From contig NZ_CP150901.1 in the NCBI RefSeq assembly GCF_038050405.1, forward strand, positions 1,922,001-1,986,000: a DNA stretch of 64,000 nt, given 5' to 3'. Numbering within the stretch: the first letter of the stretch is position 1; every line of letters starts with the position of its first letter. The notes under the pieces are model-generated. The model did no database searches. It saw only the letters and a program-made list of their open reading frames with translations, and was not told the origin of the DNA. The DNA is from Paraburkholderia sp. IMGN_8 (GTDB lineage: Bacteria > Pseudomonadota > Gammaproteobacteria > Burkholderiales > Burkholderiaceae). Shown here piece by piece: positions 29,166 to 37,984 of the stretch. A program made the position numbers and the translations under genes.

Positions 29166-29263
29166 AAAACGGTAATGTGCGGGTCAGTGCGCAGACAGCT
29201 GAAATGACAAGAATGGGAGGCGTGGTTCAAGCCACTTACTTCTAGTCAAATCGGAGAGACGTC

Positions 29264-29551
29264 ATGAAATTGCTTACTGCCTTTGTTGTTGCTGCTCTTA
29301 GCTTGTCGTTCGGCGCGAATGCTTTCGCACAAAGTGCTTCGTCAGGACTGACCCGCGCTGAGGTTCGTGCGCAACTGGCGCAAGCGCAGGCGGAAGGCTA
29401 TGTGCCGACGTCGGAAAATAACTATCCGCCGACGGATGCGGCTATTGCGCGAAATCGCGAGATTTATGCTATTCAGCATGGTGTTGATGGTCATGGAGGT
29501 GTGAAAACTGCGGGGGCGCCCGCGGTGCGTCCGGAGTCGGCTTCGAATTGA
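29264..29551 (+). CDS. DUF4148 small secreted protein
   Basis: The 95-residue protein has a clear signal peptide ending near residue 23 (GANAFA/QS). A short mature part follows with LTRAEVRAQLAQAQAEGYVP and NNYPP, the hallmark of the DUF4148 family found in large numbers in Burkholderiales. The function is unknown, and family members are periplasmic and often stress-induced. A GGAGAG ribosome-binding site precedes the ATG. An inverted-repeat element begins right after its stop. Confidence 0.9.
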   Translation: MKLLTAFVVAALSLSFGANAFAQSASSGLTRAEVRAQLAQAQAEGYVPTSENNYPPTDAAIARNREIYAIQHGVDGHGGVKTAGAPAVRPESASN

Positions 29552-29616
29552 TGTTGGTTTTGTTGCCTATGCGGCGTTTGGGTTGTTCGCCTGCGGCGGT
29601 GGCCCTTTCTTGGTTT

Positions 29617-30402
29617 TTTTTTGCCTGCGCGGCGCTTGTTGTCTGTGTGCCTGCGGGGTTGGCCTTTCCTTGATTTGTTATTGGTTTATTAGCGTCGCCC
29701 CTGTGCGGGGCAGGCACTTTCTTTGCCGCCGCAAAGAAAGTAAGCAAAGAAAGCGGCTTCACACCGCTAATTCTTAAGCGGGTCCCCTGGCTTGGAGGAG
29801 GTAGTGGAGCATCTGGAATCGGTGCTCTCGCACACTCCGCGTGAGTGACAAGGCAGTCATACTTCCGGCGGCGCTTCGCGCGCCGACGCGGTACTTCTCA
29901 ACACCAACTGGCGGTATGCGCTTCCGGCATCATTCTTCCCGCCTCGCACTGCGTGCTCGCCGGAACGGTCTGCCAGGGAAACCAGGGGCTTCGTTCTTTC
30001 TCCGTGGGAGTCATCGGCTTCGCCTCGGCGAGGCGCCGGCCGATTGCCACATATGCGTGCGCGTGCGGCCACCGTGCCGGGAGAAACTCAAGCTCCAAAA
30101 CCTCCGGGCGGTGTTGTGAAGTACCGCGTCGGCGCGCGCAGCGCCGCCGGAAGTATGATTGCCTTGTCACTAGCGCGGAGTGCGCGGGAGCACAGATTCC
30201 AGATGCTCCACTACCTCCTCCAAGCCGAGGGACCCGCTTAAGAATTAGCGGTTTGAGCCGCTTTCTTTTGCCTACTTTTCTTTGCGGCCGGCAAAGAAAA
30301 GTAGGTGCCCCCCCGCACAGGGGGAACGCTAATAAACCAATATCAAATCAAGGAAAGGCCAACGCCGTAGGCACACAGACAACAAGCGCCGCGCAGGCAC
30401 AA
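29617..30402. repeat. Long inverted-repeat intergenic element, copy 2
   Basis: The arms, about 29617-29905 and 30117-30402, are inverted copies of each other and match copy 1. The core carries CATTCTTCCCGCCTCGCACT (29931-29950) in the same orientation as copy 1. A degenerate extra outer unit precedes it (about 29560-29615) and another follows (about 30403-30450). It fills the gap between the DUF4148 stop and the acetyltransferase start. Confidence 0.85.
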
Positions 30403-30464
30403 AAATCAGGAAAAGACCAACACCATAGACAACCAGCCAACCCCGCCCGGAGGGCAACCAGAAC

Positions 30465-31310
30465 ATGAACAACCCAAACGATTTCACCGTGCGAACCATG
30501 TCGACCGCCGAGGTCGAATTATCGGTTGAGTGGGCTGCCTCGGAGGGCTGGAACCCCGGCCTCCACGATGCACCGTGCTTTCGGTCAGCAGACCCGGACG
30601 GTTTCTTCATCGGCGAATGGCAAGGCGAACCGATCGCCTGCATTTCAGCGGTTGCCTACGACGAGCACTTCGGCTTCATCGGTCTGTATATCGTGAAACC
30701 CGCCTTCCGTGGCAAAGGTTTCGGCATCCGCATCTGGCAGCACGGGATGGACTACCTGCAAAACCGCAACGTAGGCCTCGACGGCGTCCTCGCCCAGCAG
30801 GCGAACTACAGAAAGTCCGGCTTTGCACTCGCGCATCGCAACATCCGCTTTCAGGGCGTCGCGCAAGGCGCAGAGTACTCGAACCTTTCGAATGCGTCGG
30901 ATCTGCCGTTCGAGCAGCTCGTCGACTACGACCGTCAGTGCTTTCCTGCCGCGCGTGCACGCTTCCTCGCCGCATGGATCGGGCAACCGGATGCCGTCGC
31001 GCTGGCGGCAGTCCGCGCTGGCCGTGTCGCGGGATACGGCGTGCTGCGCCGTTGCAGGACAGGTTGCAAGATCGGCCCGCTCTTCGCGGATAGCGAGGGG
31101 ATTGCGAGCGATCTGTTCGACGGCCTGGCCGCGCGTATGCCGGGCGAGGTCATCGTTCTCGATGTGCCTGAGACTAACCCGGCCGCCGTCGCGCTGGCCG
31201 AACGGCACGGCATGACAAGTGTCTTTGAAACCGCGCGGATGTACACGCGGGAGCCACCCACGCTTGCGCTCGAACGTGTGTTCGGCGTGACCTCGTTCGA
31301 ACTCGGGTGA
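30465..31310 (+). CDS. GNAT family N-acetyltransferase (two-domain)
   Basis: The 281-residue protein has an N-terminal GNAT domain whose acetyl-CoA-binding motif is seen at VKPAFRGKGFGIRIWQHGMD (residues 73-92). A second, shorter domain similar to the C-terminal half of YitH-type acetyltransferases follows. The acceptor is unknown. Its ribosome-binding site (CGGAGGG) lies in the outer edge of the adjoining inverted-repeat element, so that element may affect its expression. An 11-bp hairpin follows its stop. Confidence 0.8.
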   Translation: MNNPNDFTVRTMSTAEVELSVEWAASEGWNPGLHDAPCFRSADPDGFFIGEWQGEPIACISAVAYDEHFGFIGLYIVKPAFRGKGFGIRIWQHGMDYLQNRNVGLDGVLAQQANYRKSGFALAHRNIRFQGVAQGAEYSNLSNASDLPFEQLVDYDRQCFPAARARFLAAWIGQPDAVALAAVRAGRVAGYGVLRRCRTGCKIGPLFADSEGIASDLFDGLAARMPGEVIVLDVPETNPAAVALAERHGMTSVFETARMYTREPPTLALERVFGVTSFELG

Positions 31311-31343
31311 GATCGGGCGAGTTCAAGCCGGCTTAGCCGCATG

Positions 31344-31377
31344 CGCGCCTTTGCTTGCGTTACCAGGCAAAGGCGCG
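31344..31377. terminator. Hairpin between convergent genes
   Basis: CGCGCCTTTGC (31344-31354) pairs perfectly with GCAAAGGCGCG (31367-31377) around a 12-base loop. It lies between the acetyltransferase stop and the stop of the opposing small gene. No T tract follows on either strand, so termination is inferred from position. Confidence 0.45.
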
Positions 31378-31421
31378 GGCAAAACCGCTTGCGGGTTAGC
31401 CAGGCGTTTCCGTCGCCGGCA

Positions 31422-31727
31422 CTATTTCCATTTCGATCCGAGATTCTCCAACCCGGCTTTTCTGAGGTCCTCCGCCACCATCGCGATGCGAAACTCGCAG
31501 TCGGCGTTGAATTTCAGAAACCAGGGTTCCGCGAGTGCGGGAATTCCCGACGGATCGTCGAGGTTGACGACGAGTACTGCTCCGCGTGCCCCATTTTGCT
31601 CGGTAAAGTACGCGGCCTCCGGTTTCGTCTCTTCGAGAATCCTCGCCATCACTTCCCCGACCGTGCCTTCGCGCACAAAAGTGTTGAACGGTTCGTGGGG
31701 TATTCGTATGTTGAGAAGCATACGCAT
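31422..31727 (-). CDS. Small conserved alpha/beta protein of unknown function
   Basis: The 101-residue protein starts MRMLLNIRIPHEPFNTFVRE and has the length and alternating pattern of dimeric ferredoxin-like barrel proteins (DUF3303/YCII-like). That family assignment is only tentative. Three ATGs are clustered. The one at 31727 is chosen because AAGGAGG ends six bases before it, whereas it abuts the first. There is no signal peptide. It sits alone on the minus strand beside a LysR remnant, and no function is proposed. Confidence 0.6.
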   Translation of the reverse strand: MRMLLNIRIPHEPFNTFVREGTVGEVMARILEETKPEAAYFTEQNGARGAVLVVNLDDPSGIPALAEPWFLKFNADCEFRIAMVAEDLRKAGLENLGSKWK

Positions 31728-31794
31728 GGTCATCCTCCTTCCTGGTTGACGCCCAATGGGGCATCTTAAGAGTAGGTGGTTTCCGGCGCGGGGC

Positions 31795-32058
31795 ATCAGC
31801 ATTCGTCAACAGGATGTCTACTACTGGGCGACACTGACCGAAGGCAAGACATCCGGCGTGTTTTCGCAACTCGCCCGGCACCTGGCCGATCCGGGCGAGA
31901 AGTATGCGTTTTTGCGTACAGGCTTTGGCTGGAACCATATGCCGGTTGCAATGGTGCAGAGCGATATCGAGTCGGGCGATCCCGCGCCGCTGCGAATCGA
32001 GAACTTTCAGCCACAGACGCTGCCGATCGCCTTGTTGGCGATCTACCGTACGGTTCAA
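31795..32058 (+). pseudogene. LysR-type regulator remnant (C-terminal part only)
   Basis: The plus-strand frame reads KTSGVFSQLARHLADPGEKY, then FLRTGFGWNHMPVAMVQSDI, then PLRIENFQPQTLPIALLAIY. This is the typical end of the substrate-binding domain of a LysR-type regulator. No helix-turn-helix or first half of the effector domain exists upstream, and there is no plausible start. The fragment runs into the 3' end of an intact LysR gene on the other strand. It is a decayed leftover of a third regulator. Confidence 0.7.
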
Positions 32059-32960
32059 AGAGTCAGATCGGGATTGCATTGCGCGAGCTCGGCGACCCAC
32101 TCGCTGAAGATGCGGACCCGCGTGCTGAGCCGGCTATGTGGATAGACCACGGACAAGGGGATTGACGGGCAGGGGTAACCGCCCAGAACTTCCAGCAAAG
32201 CTTCCGAATCGATCGCCTTCGCCACCATGAATCTCGGCACCTGTATAAGTCCGAGTCCCTCGGTGGCGGCGGTGACGTACACCTGTCCGTCATTGACAGC
32301 GAGTATGCCCTCGACATTTTTCTCGACGCGGGACCCCTCAATGTCGAACGCGAATGGGTAGATGCGTCCCGTACGTGCGGAAAAGTAATTCACGGCTCTA
32401 TGATGAGCCAGGTCGTCAGGCGTGTTCGGCGTGCCCATCCGTTCCAGGTAAGAGGGGGCCGCGCACGTTGTCATTCTCACCTTCCCGATAGCGCGTGCAA
32501 TCAGGCTCGAGTCGTCGAGCACGCCGATCCGCAGTACGCAGTCGACGCCGTCCTGAATCAGGTCGATATTTCGGTCGGCTAGTCCAAGCCTGACCTTGAT
32601 CTCAGGATATTGAGCATGGAACCCGCCGAGGGCGGGTATCAGAACATTGCCAGCGAAGATCGCCGAGGTATCGACCCGGATCGTTCCTCGCGCGCTCCGC
32701 CGTTTGTTGGAGAGCGCGGATTCGGCATCCGAGACTTCGGACAATATGCGCACGCAGTACTCGTAGTAGAGCGCGCCGTCTTCCGTGACTTGCACGCGTC
32801 GGGTCGTTCGATTGAGAAGGCGCACGCCAAGATGCGTTTCCATCGCTTGCACGATCATCGAGACCGAGGCGCGCGGCATTTCCAGCAGATCAGCGGCCTT
32901 CGAAAAACTGGACGTATCGACGATGCGTGTGAATACGGTCATGCCTTGCAGTATGTCCAT
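32055..32960 (-). CDS. LysR-type transcriptional regulator
   Basis: The 301-residue protein opens MDILQGMTVFTRIVDTSSFS with a winged helix to residue 60 (DLLEMPRASVSMIVQAMETH as helix-turn-helix). A LysR substrate-binding domain follows. The layout resembles the AaeR/DmlR group. It has no divergent partner, since the sequence upstream of it is the end of another LysR gene 66 bases away. Its target is therefore not evident. The end overlaps a remnant of another LysR gene by four bases. Confidence 0.87.
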   Translation of the reverse strand: MDILQGMTVFTRIVDTSSFSKAADLLEMPRASVSMIVQAMETHLGVRLLNRTTRRVQVTEDGALYYEYCVRILSEVSDAESALSNKRRSARGTIRVDTSAIFAGNVLIPALGGFHAQYPEIKVRLGLADRNIDLIQDGVDCVLRIGVLDDSSLIARAIGKVRMTTCAAPSYLERMGTPNTPDDLAHHRAVNYFSARTGRIYPFAFDIEGSRVEKNVEGILAVNDGQVYVTAATEGLGLIQVPRFMVAKAIDSEALLEVLGGYPCPSIPLSVVYPHSRLSTRVRIFSEWVAELAQCNPDLTL

Positions 32961-33026
32961 GCCGTCTGTCTTCCAGGAAGTTGTCCAGGGAGTTGTTCAG
33001 ATATTCAAGGCGCACCGTCAGGATCA

Positions 33027-34001
33027 TCATGCCTTGACCGGCGGACGCTTCCTTGCGATCGCGCCACTATCGAAGAACCCGGTGTCGCCTTCGAGCGCCA
33101 CCGATATTCTGGCCTTCAGCAGATCGAGCCACGCGCGCGTTTTCGCCTCCAGAAAGCGCCGCGACGGAATCAGCATGAACACGCCTATTTCACGCGAGCG
33201 CCAGCGCGGCAGCACATGCACGAGCGTACCCTCGCGCAACGCGTCGACTACCGCATAGCACGGCAGCATCGCAATGCCGAGCGCACTCAACACACTGTGC
33301 AGCACGACTTCCGGGTTGTCTCCGACAACCGGACCGGTCGGGTCGAGCGTGCAGACATTCTTGCCGTCGACCAGCTCCCAATGAGGCGTGATCGACGGGT
33401 TGACGAGGCGCAAGCACGCATGTTCGGCCAACTCGCGTGGATGCTTTGGCGCGCCGTGCAGCGCCAGGTACCCGGGCGCGGCGCACATCACCGCGAACGT
33501 CGTGCCGAGCTGCTGCGCCACGAGCCCGGAGTCCGGCAGCCGCTGCGCAAGGTACACGCTGACGTCGACGCCCTCGGCAAGCAGGTCCGGCACGTATTGA
33601 GACGTGCTGTACTCCACGGTCACTTGTGGGTAGCGCGCGCAGTATTCGGAGACGAGCGGCACGACATAGCGGTTTCCGAAGCTGGCCATGCACAACACGC
33701 GCAACCGGCCCGAAGGTTGCGCGGCGGCGCCGGCAGCGTTGCTTTCGGCTTGCGCGACGAGTTCGAGGATGCTCCTGCATTCGTTCACGTAACGCTCGCC
33801 CACACTCGTCAGCGCAAGGCGCCGCGTTGTCCGTTGCAGCAGTTTCGTCTGTAATCGATTCTCCAGTTCCGACACGAGCCGCGATATCTGGGCCGTGGTC
33901 AGTTCCATCTGCGATGCCGCCGCCGTAAAGCTGCCTGAGTCGACCACGCGCACAAACGCGTTCATGGCGTGCAGCAGACCGTAGTCGAGATTCTTGCGCA
34001 T
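33027..34001 (-). CDS. LysR-type transcriptional regulator, divergent from a ThDP enzyme gene
   Basis: The 324-residue protein has an N-terminal helix-turn-helix (SFTAAASQMELTTAQISRLV at about 22-41) and a substrate-binding domain of the AaeR/DmlR type. It is transcribed away from the thiamine-diphosphate enzyme gene, and 153 bases lie between the starts. This is the classical LysR arrangement and suggests it regulates that gene. The inducer is unknown. The C terminus carries a basic tail ARKRPPVKA. Confidence 0.88.
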   Translation of the reverse strand: MRKNLDYGLLHAMNAFVRVVDSGSFTAAASQMELTTAQISRLVSELENRLQTKLLQRTTRRLALTSVGERYVNECRSILELVAQAESNAAGAAAQPSGRLRVLCMASFGNRYVVPLVSEYCARYPQVTVEYSTSQYVPDLLAEGVDVSVYLAQRLPDSGLVAQQLGTTFAVMCAAPGYLALHGAPKHPRELAEHACLRLVNPSITPHWELVDGKNVCTLDPTGPVVGDNPEVVLHSVLSALGIAMLPCYAVVDALREGTLVHVLPRWRSREIGVFMLIPSRRFLEAKTRAWLDLLKARISVALEGDTGFFDSGAIARKRPPVKA

Positions 34002-34154
34002 GACGTAACAAAGATTCTATTTGGACAGTATTTTTGCATGTTACCCCCGTCAGTACGATCCAGCATGGATTGCCGTCTGGTGCCCTTTACACCTCTTATA
34101 TCGAAGGTTTGGGCGCTGCGGCAGAGCGGATTGTGATTTGACTGAGCAGAGGTA

Positions 34155-35708
34155 ATGGCTATGAACGGCGCTGAAAGTCTGTTGCGCTCGCTGATTGCGA
34201 GCGGCGTAGAGGTTTGTTTCGGGAATCCGGGAACATCGGAAATGCACTTCGTCGCGGCACTCGATTCGGTAGAGGGCATGCGGCCGGTTCTGGGACTGTT
34301 CGAAGGTGTCGTCACCGGCGCCGCAGACGGCTACGCGAGAATGGCCGGCAAACCGGCCAGTACGCTGCTGCATCTCGGGCCCGGGCTCGCCAATGGCCTC
34401 GCCAACCTGCACAATGCCCGCCGGGCGTCGAGCCCGATCGTCAACATCGTGGGCGATCATGCGGCCTCGCACGCCCGCTACGATGCACCGCTTTCGTCGG
34501 ACATCGAGGGATTCGCCCGGCCTGTCTCTGACTGGATCCGCGCATCGACCAGCGCACGCACGGTCGGCGCAGACGCGGCGCGCGCAGTGCAAGCGTCAAT
34601 GGAAGCGCCGGGCAGGATCGCAACGCTGATCCTGCCTGCCGACACTGCGTGGGAACAAGCGGACGGCTTCGCCGCGCCGCTGCCAAAACCTGTGCCGGCG
34701 CCCGTCACGGGCGAGACCGTCGAACACATCGCCCGTCTGATGCGCAGTGGCGTCAAAACTGCCGTGCTGATGCGCGGCGAGGTCCTCCAGGAGAAAGGGT
34801 TGCGCGCCGCCGGCAAGATTGCCGCGAGAACCGGCGCACGCCTGATGTGCGACACGTTCGCGCCGCGGCTGCAAAGGGGAGCAGGGCGCGTCGCTGTCGA
34901 AAGGCTTCCCTACTTTGCCGAGCACGTCATCGAGCACCTGGCGGGCGTCGAACTGATCGTGCTGGTCGGCACGCAACCGCCGGTGAGCTTTTTCGCCTAT
35001 CCGGACAAACCGAGCTGGCTGACGCCCGACGGATGCCGCCTCGCCGTGCTCGCACATCCTCACGAGGACGGCACGACCGCCCTGGAAGCGCTGGTTGACG
35101 CGCTCGGAGCGGGACAGTCTCTCGTGCCGGTCAACCCGCGCAAGCCCGGCGAATTTTCGCGCAGCGGCCCGCTGGATGCGGAGTTCGTCATGCAGGTCGT
35201 CGCGAAACATTTGCCGGAGCAGGCGATCCTCGCGGACGAATCAGTGTCCTCGGGCTTCCCGCACTATGGGTTGACGGAGTCCGCCGCGCCGCATGACTTC
35301 CTGAACCTGACCGGTGGCGCGATCGGCAGCATGATGGCCGTGTCCACCGGCGCGGGCATTGCCTGTCCCGACCGCAAGGTCGTCACGCTTCAGGGCGACG
35401 GCAGCGCGATGTACATTCTGCAGTCGCTCTGGACACAGGCGCGGGAGAACGTCGACGTGGTGACCGTGGTTTATGCGAATCGTGGATACAGGATTTTGAG
35501 CAACGAATTGAAGCGCGTGGGGGCCTCTTCCGAAGGCGCACTCGCGGCGTCGATGTTCGATCTGCAGAACCCCTCGCTCGACTGGGTCGCGTTAGCCAAA
35601 GGCATGGGCGTCGAGGCAGTCCGCGTCGAATCGCGAGGAACCTTCGAGGAAGCGTTTGCTTCAGCGATGAAACAACGCGGTCCGAGACTCATCGAGGTAA
35701 TCATTTGA
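34155..35708 (+). CDS. Thiamine-diphosphate enzyme, acetolactate synthase large-subunit-like
   Basis: The 517-residue enzyme has the three-domain ThDP layout. The N-terminal Pyr domain holds the activating Glu50 (GLFEGVVTGAADG), a central domain follows, and the C-terminal PP domain has LQGDGSAMYILQSLW and a YANRGYR metal-site end. It belongs to the short acetolactate-synthase-like or benzoylformate-decarboxylase-like group that lacks a regulatory subunit, and no ilvH-like gene is adjacent. The true reaction could be carboligation or 2-oxoacid decarboxylation. A second ATG at 34161 fits the AGAGG site better than the first at 34155. It is probably controlled by the divergent LysR gene. Confidence 0.85.
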   Translation: MAMNGAESLLRSLIASGVEVCFGNPGTSEMHFVAALDSVEGMRPVLGLFEGVVTGAADGYARMAGKPASTLLHLGPGLANGLANLHNARRASSPIVNIVGDHAASHARYDAPLSSDIEGFARPVSDWIRASTSARTVGADAARAVQASMEAPGRIATLILPADTAWEQADGFAAPLPKPVPAPVTGETVEHIARLMRSGVKTAVLMRGEVLQEKGLRAAGKIAARTGARLMCDTFAPRLQRGAGRVAVERLPYFAEHVIEHLAGVELIVLVGTQPPVSFFAYPDKPSWLTPDGCRLAVLAHPHEDGTTALEALVDALGAGQSLVPVNPRKPGEFSRSGPLDAEFVMQVVAKHLPEQAILADESVSSGFPHYGLTESAAPHDFLNLTGGAIGSMMAVSTGAGIACPDRKVVTLQGDGSAMYILQSLWTQARENVDVVTVVYANRGYRILSNELKRVGASSEGALAASMFDLQNPSLDWVALAKGMGVEAVRVESRGTFEEAFASAMKQRGPRLIEVII

Positions 35709-35738
35709 CGAAAACGCGATCGTCTTGAAGGACGGCGG

Positions 35739-36176
35739 TCAGGGATACGCACTCTCGTCGCGCCGCTCCTCCGGCTCGCTCGGATACCGATGCTGCCCGT
35801 AGCGGATCAGCAGTACGCCCAACGCCAGCAGCACGATGGCGGCGGCCGAGGCGAGAAGGTGCAGTTCGGTATTGGCGCCGGCGCGCAGGATCACGTCCCG
35901 CGCTATCGAGACCATCGCGATGTAGAGCGGAAAGCGCACCGGCAATTGTCCCGCCTTCAAGTATTGCCCGACCATGGCGAACACTTCGAGATAGAGAAAC
36001 ATCAGCAGCAGATCGGTCAGCGTGACACCTTCCGAGGCGGCCATCTTCCAGATCAGATGACCCATCGCCAGCGCGGTTGCGATGCCGATGACCAGCAAAC
36101 CGATCAGTTCCGCCATCCCCATCAATTGGTCAAGCCGGTTCTTGATGCTCTTTTGCAGAACGCTTTCGTACTTCAT
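35739..36176 (-). CDS. psiE: PsiE-like phosphate-starvation-inducible membrane protein
   Basis: The 145-residue protein has four predicted membrane helices (about residues 20-40, 55-75, 82-102 and 110-128) and the PsiE pattern with LLMFLYLEVFAMVGQYLKAG and PLYIAMVSIARDVI. The function of PsiE is not well known. The start at 36176 follows AAGGAA, and the longer frame upstream is not conserved. It converges on the ThDP enzyme gene, with 30 bases between. Confidence 0.8.
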   Translation of the reverse strand: MKYESVLQKSIKNRLDQLMGMAELIGLLVIGIATALAMGHLIWKMAASEGVTLTDLLLMFLYLEVFAMVGQYLKAGQLPVRFPLYIAMVSIARDVILRAGANTELHLLASAAAIVLLALGVLLIRYGQHRYPSEPEERRDESAYP

Positions 36177-36465
36177 CCACGGGTTCCTTGTAGGGTTGGC
36201 ATGACCTCGCGCGGCACCGCGCCTGGAGTGGCGTAGCGGCGCGAGATAGGGCACCGACACCATGCCATAGCCAGCAGGATAGCAGTGTGACCGTGCACAT
36301 TGCCCCGTGAAAAAATACGGATTGCCCGCAACCACCGTCGATGGCTTTGCCACGCCGCTGCGCGATCTCTGAATCAGGCAGCTACGCGGAACGCAGACGG
36401 ATCCGGGGTGAGTTCAGTGAAGCGCAGCCGCGGCATCGTGCCGCGGCGAGCTGCATGCAAGCAGG

Positions 36466-36975
36466 TTATGGAAACGCGGGAATGGTCGGATCCGCCCCCT
36501 GAATGTCGGCCTCCGCGTGGTGAAGCTTGACCATCTGTTCGATTTCCTCAACGCGATCTTTCGGGACGTCGACTAGCATCAGGATTTCACCGAGCGCGAT
36601 CGCTTCTTCGAACCGCTTCAATCGCGTGTTCGGCACGTCGACGCCGATCATCGGCGCCACCCACGCGCCGAACCCTGCGCCGGCGAGCGTAATCATAACC
36701 AGCGCGCCGCCCGCAATCGTCAGACCGGCAGGTGGATAGGCCATTGCGACCAGGCCTGCCAGCGCCCCGACAGCGCCGCCCGCTGCGGTCCCTCGCGCGA
36801 GTGCCGGAAGCAGGTCGCTGCGCTGCGTCAGCGTGGCTTCCGGTAAATGTTCGAGCGGCACGTCCTGTCTGGCAATCACGTGAATGTGCCGCCACTCGAT
36901 CCGTGCCAGCAAGAGTTCGTTGATAATCGCCTTCGCGCTTTGCGCGTGAGGTAACAAGAAGTACAGGCGTCTCAT
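36466..36975 (-). CDS. DUF1269-type membrane-associated protein
   Basis: The 169-residue protein begins MRRLYFLLPHAQSAKAIINE. It has a glycine/alanine-rich hydrophobic hairpin at about residues 62-112 (TAAGGAVGALAGLVAMAYPP and following) that probably dips into or spans the membrane. The end is charged, VDVPKDRVEEIEQMVKLHH. This matches the DUF1269 family of unknown function. A CGGAGG site six bases before the ATG at 36975 fixes the start. A 289-base gap without a recognisable gene separates it from psiE. Confidence 0.75.
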   Translation of the reverse strand: MRRLYFLLPHAQSAKAIINELLLARIEWRHIHVIARQDVPLEHLPEATLTQRSDLLPALARGTAAGGAVGALAGLVAMAYPPAGLTIAGGALVMITLAGAGFGAWVAPMIGVDVPNTRLKRFEEAIALGEILMLVDVPKDRVEEIEQMVKLHHAEADIQGADPTIPAFP

Positions 36976-37243
36976 GTTGGCCTCCGAAAGAGGGAGAGAC
37001 CAGAGCAGGGCGTCGGACTCCCGTAAGTATTCTCGCGCCGACGAAAGATAGGAGGAAGTAGGGATGTCCGCCGAAAGGTGTGGGGAGTGACCCGCCATGT
37101 ATGCGCAAGCGCTGCCGGACGACCCGGCGACTACTGAACCGCCTCTACGCATCCGGACACAGGTGCGCGCAATGCGGTAACCTGATGCAACGGTGGCGGC
37201 CTTTGCCATCGTTGGACAACGGCGTGCTCTCACGACTGAAGTC

Positions 37244-37903
37244 ATGGAAAATTTCGACGACGCGCGCAACCGGATGGTCGAGCGTCAACTGCGAGCCCGA
37301 GGCATTCGCGACACGCGCGTGCTGGAGGCGATGCGCGCAGTGCCGAGGCACCGATTCGTCCCGGATGCGTTGTCCGAGTTCGCGTACAGCGATACGCCTT
37401 TGCCGATCGGCGAAGAGCAAACGATCTCGCAGCCGGCCGTGGTCGCAAGAATGATTGAAGCGGCGGAGGTCAAACCCGGCGACCGCGTGCTCGACGTCGG
37501 CACAGGCTCCGGCTATGCGGCCGCTGTGCTCGCGCAGCTTGCCGCTCACGTGGATAGTGTCGAGCGCCACCGCTCGCTTGCGGACCGCGCGCGCGCCGTG
37601 CTGGCCGAACAGGGTTACGACAACGTCGACGTATATCATGCCGACGGCACGCTGGGTCTGCCTGAGCGCGCGCCGTTCGACGCGATCATTGCAGCGGCGG
37701 GAGGGCCCCGGGTTCCGCAATCATGGCTCGACCAGCTGGCGCCCGGTGGGCGCATTGTCATGCCGATCGGACGGGGGCGCGAGCATCAGCGGCTCATCAA
37801 GCTGACGCGCAAAAGCGAAACCTGGTTCGATGAAGAGCATCTGGGTGATGTGGTTTTTGTGCCTTTGATCGGCAAAGAAGGATGGTTTTCGGATTCCGCT
37901 TAG
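37244..37903 (+). CDS. pcm: Protein-L-isoaspartate O-methyltransferase
   Basis: The 219-residue enzyme repairs damaged aspartyl residues by methylating L-isoaspartate with S-adenosylmethionine. It shows the Pcm segments MVERQLRARGIRD, PIGEEQTISQP (substrate-binding), VLDVGTGSGYAAAVLAQL (SAM motif I) and PFDAIIAAAGGPRVP. The ATG at 37244 is favoured by family length, and a GTG at 37193 would add 17 residues. There is no surE or rpoS neighbour, so this is probably one of several pcm copies. A T-rich tract and then an inverted-repeat element follow its stop. Confidence 0.9.
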   Translation: MENFDDARNRMVERQLRARGIRDTRVLEAMRAVPRHRFVPDALSEFAYSDTPLPIGEEQTISQPAVVARMIEAAEVKPGDRVLDVGTGSGYAAAVLAQLAAHVDSVERHRSLADRARAVLAEQGYDNVDVYHADGTLGLPERAPFDAIIAAAGGPRVPQSWLDQLAPGGRIVMPIGRGREHQRLIKLTRKSETWFDEEHLGDVVFVPLIGKEGWFSDSA

Positions 37904-37984
37904 CGCGGAGTGGCTTTTTTTTGTTCTGGTTGCTTTTGGTGGTGGTATTTGTCTGTTTTTTTTGAGGAGTGTTGGTTTTTTCCT

